64,000 bases of DNA, from assembly GCA_963811585.1 (NCBI GenBank), contig CAWERR010000006.1:620001-684000 (forward strand). The letters are read 5' to 3'. Shown piece by piece: positions 59,809-64,000 of the stretch. Each line of letters opens with the position of its first letter. The stretch's first letter is position 1. The translations under genes were made by a program, and so were the position numbers. Origin of the DNA: JACDHG01 sp963811585. Its GTDB lineage: Bacteria > Actinomycetota > Actinomycetes > Propionibacteriales > Nocardioidaceae. The notes beneath the pieces were generated by a model. It ran no database searches. It worked only from the letters and a program-made list of their open reading frames with translations, and was not told the DNA's origin.

Positions 59809-60632
59809 AGTTCCTGTCGAGTCGCCGCCGGCATCCGCTCGCTGGGCTCCTGGTCGTGCTGTTCGGCCTCATCACGGTAGGCGTGTGCTACGCGGCGTTC
59901 CGCCCGGCAGTCGCCGACGCGCCCACGAAGGCCGATGACGAACTGATCGCCCAGGGCCGGGAGCTCTTCGTCGTCGGCTGCTCTTCCTGCCACGGGCTCA
60001 ATGCCGAGGGCATCGTGACGAAGTCGGGCAACAACAACGGCCCGCCGCTGATCGGCGTCGGCGCGGCGGCAGTCGACTTCCAGGTCGGGACCGGCCGGAT
60101 GCCGGCACAGCGGCCCGACGTGCAGATGCCCGAGAAGCACCAGGTGTATGACGAGCAGGAGGTCGAGGCGCTGGCCGCCTACATCGCTTCCCTCGGCCCG
60201 GGCCCGGCGATCCCCGACGAGTCGGCCTACGACACCAGTGACGTCAGCCTCGAGGACCTCGTGCAGGGAGGTGCCCTGTGGCGGACCAACTGCACCGCCT
60301 GCCACAACTACACAGCGTCCGGCGGAGCGCTCCCCGACGGCAAGTATGCGCCCAGCCTTCTCGATGCCGAGCCGAGGTACATCTACGAGGCGATGATCAC
60401 TGGGCCGCAGCAGATGCCCGTGTTCTCCGACGACGTCATCACGCCGGAGGAGAAGCGCCAGATCATCGCGTACATCGAGATGCTGCAGACCCAGCCGGCA
60501 TACGGCGGAGCTGACCTCGGTGGCCTCGGGCCGGTCGGCGAAGGGCTGTGGCTCTGGCTCGTTGGCATCGGGTCCCTGGTGCTGGTCACCGTGTGGATCG
60601 CCAACAACGGCGCTCGAGCGAAGAAGTCCTGA
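59805..60632 (+). CDS. qcrC: Menaquinol-cytochrome c reductase dihaem cytochrome c subunit (QcrC)
   Basis: A 275-residue protein from GTG 59805, with GGGAGGG five bases upstream. An N-terminal membrane segment (LAGLLVVLFGLITVGVCYAAF) is followed by two c-type haem domains, each with CxxCH (GCSSCHG and NCTACHN) and methionine ligands further on (GRMPAQ, QQMPVF), and a C-terminal membrane segment. The two fused haems replace separate cytochrome c in actinobacteria and pass electrons to the aa3 oxidase. Start overlaps the Cys-repeat ORF; the stop overlaps qcrA (TGATG). Confidence 0.95.
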   Translation: MKFLSSRRRHPLAGLLVVLFGLITVGVCYAAFRPAVADAPTKADDELIAQGRELFVVGCSSCHGLNAEGIVTKSGNNNGPPLIGVGAAAVDFQVGTGRMPAQRPDVQMPEKHQVYDEQEVEALAAYIASLGPGPAIPDESAYDTSDVSLEDLVQGGALWRTNCTACHNYTASGGALPDGKYAPSLLDAEPRYIYEAMITGPQQMPVFSDDVITPEEKRQIIAYIEMLQTQPAYGGADLGGLGPVGEGLWLWLVGIGSLVLVTVWIANNGARAKKS

Positions 60633-61750
60633 TGAGCGACCAAGGAAAGTGGCGCAGCGACGAGGTCGCACGCTCGAAGGCGGGCAAGCACAACCCGGAG
60701 GACTTCGACGAAGTCGGTCCCCACACAGCGCGTGCGGCAGAGCCGATCCCCGATCCCGGACTGCCGGAGCACCGCGACCGTCCTACTGACGTCGACCCAA
60801 GCCTGGAGCGCCGCGCTGAGCGACAGATCTCGTTGTTCTTCATCGCCGCGGGCGTGCTCTCGGTGCTCTTCTGCGTCGCGTTCTTCAGCTTCGACCCGAG
60901 CATCGACGGCGAGACCATCTTCGGGATGGGCGCATCCAACCTGACACTCGGCCTCAGCCTCGGGCTCGCCTTGACGTTCGTCGGCATCGGTGCGATCCAG
61001 TGGGCACGCAAGCTGATGACCGACGAAGAGATCATCGAGTACCGACACAGCGCCGCGTCGAGCGACGAGGACCGCGAGGAAACTCTCGCGGCGTTCCGGA
61101 CCGGCGCCAAGGAGTCAGGGTTCGGCCGTCGCAAACTGGTCCGCAACAGTCTGCTCGGCAGTCTCGCGCTGCTCGGGTTACCTGCCGTGGTGCTGCTCCG
61201 CGACCTGGGCCCGCTTCCTGGCACGAAGCTCGAGCAGACGGTGTGGAGGCGCGGCGTGCGGGTGGTCAACGACGTCACCGGGATGCCGCTGCGGCCGCAA
61301 GACATCAAGACCGGAGCCCTGGTCAACGCCGAGCCCAGCGTGTTCTTCCCCGAGACCGACGCCGACGGCGAGGAAATTCCAGCCGAGTACGAAGGCGCGG
61401 AGCTGCTCGTCGAGAAGGCCAAGGCCGCCATCATCTTGGTCCGGATGCTGCCGGAGGACATCACCCCAGTCGAGGGCCGAGAGAACTGGGGCATTGACGG
61501 GATCCTCTGCTTCTCGAAGATCTGCACGCACGTCGGCTGTCCCATCAGCCTGTGGGAGCAGCAGACCCACAACTTGCTGTGCCCCTGCCACCAGTCGACA
61601 TTCGACCTCGCCGACAACGGACGAGTTCTGTTCGGTCCTGCGGCCCGCAACCTTCCGCAGCTGCCTCTCATGCTTGACGACGAGGGGTACATCGTGGCGA
61701 GTGACGGCTTCCAGGAGCCCGTCGGACCAAGTTTCTGGGAACGAGGGTGA
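60632..61750 (+). CDS. qcrA: Menaquinol-cytochrome c reductase Rieske iron-sulphur subunit (QcrA)
   Basis: A 372-residue protein from ATG 60632. Unlike the short Rieske proteins of proteobacteria it has a long polar N-terminus and three membrane segments (about residues 66-88, 98-120 and 170-190). The C-terminal Rieske domain shows CTHVGC and CPCHQS, the two Cys and two His ligands of the 2Fe-2S cluster, plus flanking disulphide cysteines. It takes an electron from menaquinol and hands it to QcrC. It is cotranscribed with qcrC and qcrB. Confidence 0.95.
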   Translation: MSDQGKWRSDEVARSKAGKHNPEDFDEVGPHTARAAEPIPDPGLPEHRDRPTDVDPSLERRAERQISLFFIAAGVLSVLFCVAFFSFDPSIDGETIFGMGASNLTLGLSLGLALTFVGIGAIQWARKLMTDEEIIEYRHSAASSDEDREETLAAFRTGAKESGFGRRKLVRNSLLGSLALLGLPAVVLLRDLGPLPGTKLEQTVWRRGVRVVNDVTGMPLRPQDIKTGALVNAEPSVFFPETDADGEEIPAEYEGAELLVEKAKAAIILVRMLPEDITPVEGRENWGIDGILCFSKICTHVGCPISLWEQQTHNLLCPCHQSTFDLADNGRVLFGPAARNLPQLPLMLDDEGYIVASDGFQEPVGPSFWERG

Positions 61751-61757
61751 TCTCGCG

Positions 61758-63491
61758 ATGAGCACATCGACAGGCGCCGGAGGTACGTCGTCGCAGGCAC
61801 GGCCCGGCGGGACTGCCAAGAAGGCTGGCGGCCCCGTCGCGTGGATCGACGACCGCATCGGGCTCGCCACGTTGGCCAAGAAGCAGGTACGCAAGGTCTT
61901 CCCCGACCACTGGTCGTTCATGCTCGGCGAAGTGGCGCTGTGGAGCTTCGTCATCTTGCTGCTCACCGGCACCTTCTTGTCCTTGTGGTTCAAGCCGAGC
62001 ATGGCCGAAGTCGAGTACATGGGTTCCTACGCCCAGCTGCGAGGCCTCCACATGTCGGAGGCTTACGCGTCAACTCTCGAGCTGTCCTTCGACGTACGCG
62101 GCGGGCTCCTCATGCGGCAGATGCACCACTGGTCGGCCAACCTGTTCCTCGCGGCAATGACGATCCACATGTTGCGGACGTTCTTCACCGGGGCCTTCCG
62201 CAAGCCCCGCGAGCTCAACTGGCTCATCGGCCTCGGCCTGCTGCAGCTGGGCATCATCGAGGGGTTCGCAGGTTACTCACTGCCTGACGACCTGCTGTCG
62301 GGCACGGGGCTGCGTATCGCCGAAGGCTTGATGCTCTCGATCCCGGTCGTCGGCACGTACATCACATTCTTCATCTTCGGCGGCGAGTTCCCCGGCGACG
62401 ACTTCATCCCCCGGCTCTACACCGTCCACGTGCTGCTGATCCCGGGCATCCTGCTCGCCCTGATCGCGGCTCACATGCTGCTGCTCGTCTACCACAAGCA
62501 CACGCAGTGGCCCGGCCCTGGCCGCACGAACGACAACGTCGTCGGCTACCCGCTCCTGCCGGTCTACACGGCCAAGGCAGGCGGCTTCTTCTTCATCGTG
62601 TTCGGCGTCACCGCCTTAATGGGCGGGCTGATGCAGATCAACCCGATCTGGCAATACGGGCCATACGACCCCTCTCAAGTCACCGCGGGATCACAGCCTG
62701 ACTGGTATATGGGCTGGCTTGAGGGCGGCCTGCGCATCATGCCGAACTGGGAGACGCGGGCATTCGGGTTCACCTTGTCGTGGAACGTGCTGATCCCGGG
62801 CCTTGCTCTGATGGGGATCTTGTTCACGATCCTCGCGTTGTACCCGTTCATCGAGGCCTGGCTGACCGGCGACGACCGCGAGCACCACCTGCTCGACCGG
62901 CCCCGCAACCAGCCGACCCGGACCGCCTTCGGCGCCGCCGGCATCACGGCATACGGCGTCCTGTGGCTAGCAGGAGGAAACGACATCGTCGGGCCGTTGT
63001 TCGATGTGTCGATCAAGTCGATCATCTGGTTTGCCCGGATCGGGATCTTCGTGCTGCCTGTGTTGGCGTTCATCATCACCAAACGATGGTGTCTGTCGCT
63101 GCAGCGCCACGACCGCGAGACCGTGCTGCACGGCTACGAGACCGGGGTGATCGTGCGGTCGCCCGAGGGCGCGTATGACGAGATCCACGTCCCGCTCGAG
63201 ACCGAGCACGCCTACACGCTGACCACGCATGACCGGCGGATACCCATCGAGGTCCCACCGGACGAAGACTCAGGTGGGGTTGCGGCCCGCATGCAGGCCG
63301 TGCAGAAGGTCCGTGCCCGGCTGGCCCATTTCTGGTTCGGCGACGAGGTGGCCAAGCCGACCACGGAGGAACTCGAGGACGCGCAGCACCACAACGGGGC
63401 ACCTCATGTAGACGGCGACCGCCACGTCGGGATCGAGACCGGTGGGCAGGTCGGTGGCGACGACTTCGAGCTAGAAGAGCCCCACCGCTAA
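61758..63491 (+). CDS. qcrB: Menaquinol-cytochrome c reductase cytochrome b subunit (QcrB)
   Basis: A 577-residue protein from ATG 61758, seven bases after qcrA. It has the cytochrome b core with haem-ligand histidines in QMHHWSANLFLAAMTIHMLRTFF and AAHMLLLVYHKHTQ, and a Qo-site variant near SLPDDLLSGTGLRI. A long hydrophilic C-terminal tail of about 130 residues, rich in Asp, Glu and His, is typical of actinobacteria. It oxidises menaquinol across the membrane with QcrA and QcrC. A long hairpin follows the gene. Confidence 0.95.
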   Translation: MSTSTGAGGTSSQARPGGTAKKAGGPVAWIDDRIGLATLAKKQVRKVFPDHWSFMLGEVALWSFVILLLTGTFLSLWFKPSMAEVEYMGSYAQLRGLHMSEAYASTLELSFDVRGGLLMRQMHHWSANLFLAAMTIHMLRTFFTGAFRKPRELNWLIGLGLLQLGIIEGFAGYSLPDDLLSGTGLRIAEGLMLSIPVVGTYITFFIFGGEFPGDDFIPRLYTVHVLLIPGILLALIAAHMLLLVYHKHTQWPGPGRTNDNVVGYPLLPVYTAKAGGFFFIVFGVTALMGGLMQINPIWQYGPYDPSQVTAGSQPDWYMGWLEGGLRIMPNWETRAFGFTLSWNVLIPGLALMGILFTILALYPFIEAWLTGDDREHHLLDRPRNQPTRTAFGAAGITAYGVLWLAGGNDIVGPLFDVSIKSIIWFARIGIFVLPVLAFIITKRWCLSLQRHDRETVLHGYETGVIVRSPEGAYDEIHVPLETEHAYTLTTHDRRIPIEVPPDEDSGGVAARMQAVQKVRARLAHFWFGDEVAKPTTEELEDAQHHNGAPHVDGDRHVGIETGGQVGGDDFELEEPHR

Positions 63492-63495
63492 GTGC

Positions 63496-63548
63496 CGAAA
63501 CGATCCGACTTTCACGTGCTCATGGCAGGTGAGAGTCGGATCGTTTCG
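63496..63548. terminator. Bidirectional terminator after qcrB
   Basis: Two 20-base arms, starting CGAAACGATCCGACT and ending in its complement, pair with one wobble around a 13-base loop. The element lies four bases after the qcrB stop and 13 bases from the end of the convergent L,D-transpeptidase gene, so it can serve both. Confidence 0.8.
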
Positions 63549-63561
63549 CGGTTGAGTGAGG

Positions 63562-64000
63562 TCAGAGGGCTGAGCCCTGCTTGTACTCGGCGAAGGAGAT
63601 GTTCCAGTCGGTCCATCCGTTGCCGTCTTCGAGGCCACGGTTGGTCCCGGTCACCTCGACCGGGTCGCCGCGATGCGTGACGGAGTAAAGCCAGGCGCCG
63701 TTCTCTGTGCTCATTCCGACACAGCCGTGTGACACGTTGGTCGATCCCTGGTCGCCCACCGACCACGGGGCCGCGTGGAGGAACTCGCCGGTGAACGTGA
63801 CGCGCTGGGCGTACTCGACCTCGGGGATGTTGTAGTACTCCGGGTCGCCGGGCTCGATGCCCACCGTGGCGGCGTCCATCCGCTTGGACTCGAACTTCTC
63901 GACGATGAGCTTGGTCCCGCTGCGGGTCTCCCAGCCTGGCTTGCCGCCAGTGATCGGGATGTTGCGGGCGAGAGCGCCGTTGATGAAGACACCCATCTGG
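63562..64000 (-). CDS. L,D-transpeptidase (YkuD domain), partial (N-terminus off the window)
   Basis: The last 146 or so codons of a minus-strand gene that enters from beyond the right edge. The YkuD catalytic motif is present as NVSHGCVGMSTENGAWLY with its His and nucleophilic Cys, preceded by TFTGEFLHAAPWSVG. These enzymes make 3-3 crosslinks in peptidoglycan or attach proteins to it, outside the membrane. The missing part should hold a signal peptide or lipobox and Ig-like domains, as in other actinobacterial enzymes. Confidence 0.9.
   Translation of the reverse strand, partial: QMGVFINGALARNIPITGGKPGWETRSGTKLIVEKFESKRMDAATVGIEPGDPEYYNIPEVEYAQRVTFTGEFLHAAPWSVGDQGSTNVSHGCVGMSTENGAWLYSVTHRGDPVEVTGTNRGLEDGNGWTDWNISFAEYKQGSAL

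Overview
The window looks like chromosomal DNA from a high-GC actinobacterium, most likely Nocardioidaceae (Nocardioides-like). The reasons are the high GC, frequent GTG starts, ATGA/GTGA gene overlaps, a menaquinol-cytochrome c reductase (qcrCAB) joined to ctaE, PimB-type mannosyltransferase, FadD15, and a GGTCGAGCTTGTCGAGACC-type dispersed palindrome that I associate with Nocardioides genomes. No rRNA, tRNA, CRISPR array, insertion sequence or phage gene was seen.

Layout. (1) 1-12.1 kb, minus strand: a myo-inositol catabolic and uptake operon (iolE-like, iolC, a Cgl0159-type aldolase-fold gene, iolB, iolD, mmsA/iolA, a sugar ABC transporter, two Gfo/Idh/MocA dehydrogenases). It runs from one good promoter overlapped by an operator-like palindrome, opposite a divergent GntR regulator. 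iolB and iolC each carry one single-base frameshift. (2) 12.9-19.2 kb: two tandem ROK sugar kinases, a DUF5304-like protein, an ArsA-type ATPase, an SRPBCC protein and fadD15. (3) 19.5-28.8 kb, plus strand: a Tad/Flp pilus locus (cpaB, cpaE/tadZ, cpaF/tadA, a von Willebrand A-TadB fusion, tadC), a histidine kinase/response regulator pair and two small Flp pilins. (4) 28.8-41.2 kb: pimB, a predicted membrane metallopeptidase, a large fibronectin-like surface protein with four frameshifts, an NlpC/P60 hydrolase, a membrane spermidine-synthase-like protein, MOSC, NYN and zinc-ribbon proteins. (5) 41.4-49.3 kb: a surface-glycan group (two GT2 glycosyltransferases, DUF2304, DUF2142, a flippase, two methyltransferases, UDP-glucose dehydrogenase). 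(6) 49.3-56.3 kb: a DnaQ/UvrC-like nuclease, TadE and TadG, a haem fatty-acid-oxygenase-like gene broken by many small insertions, a GNAT and an AsnC-type domain. (7) 56.4-64 kb: trpD, an atypical receiver, a CtaG-like protein, ctaE, a 32-codon Cys-repeat ORF, qcrC, qcrA, qcrB, and the end of an L,D-transpeptidase gene.

The order and strands of ArsA, SRPBCC, fadD15, pimB, NlpC/P60, DnaQ-UvrC, trpD, ctaE and qcrCAB match what I remember of Mycobacterium tuberculosis Rv2184c-Rv2196. The pilus, adhesin, glycan and oxygenase genes therefore look like insertions into a conserved core. An 18-bp palindrome, ATCAGCCGTTCGGCTGAT, lies upstream of the pilin genes, tadEG, the glycan GT2 operon and the spermidine-synthase-like gene. 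It suggests one surface regulon, possibly under the LuxR-type response regulator of the pilus locus. The most unusual coding feature is the 32-codon ORF between ctaE and qcrC, made of four Asp-Cys hexapeptide repeats and overlapping both neighbours.
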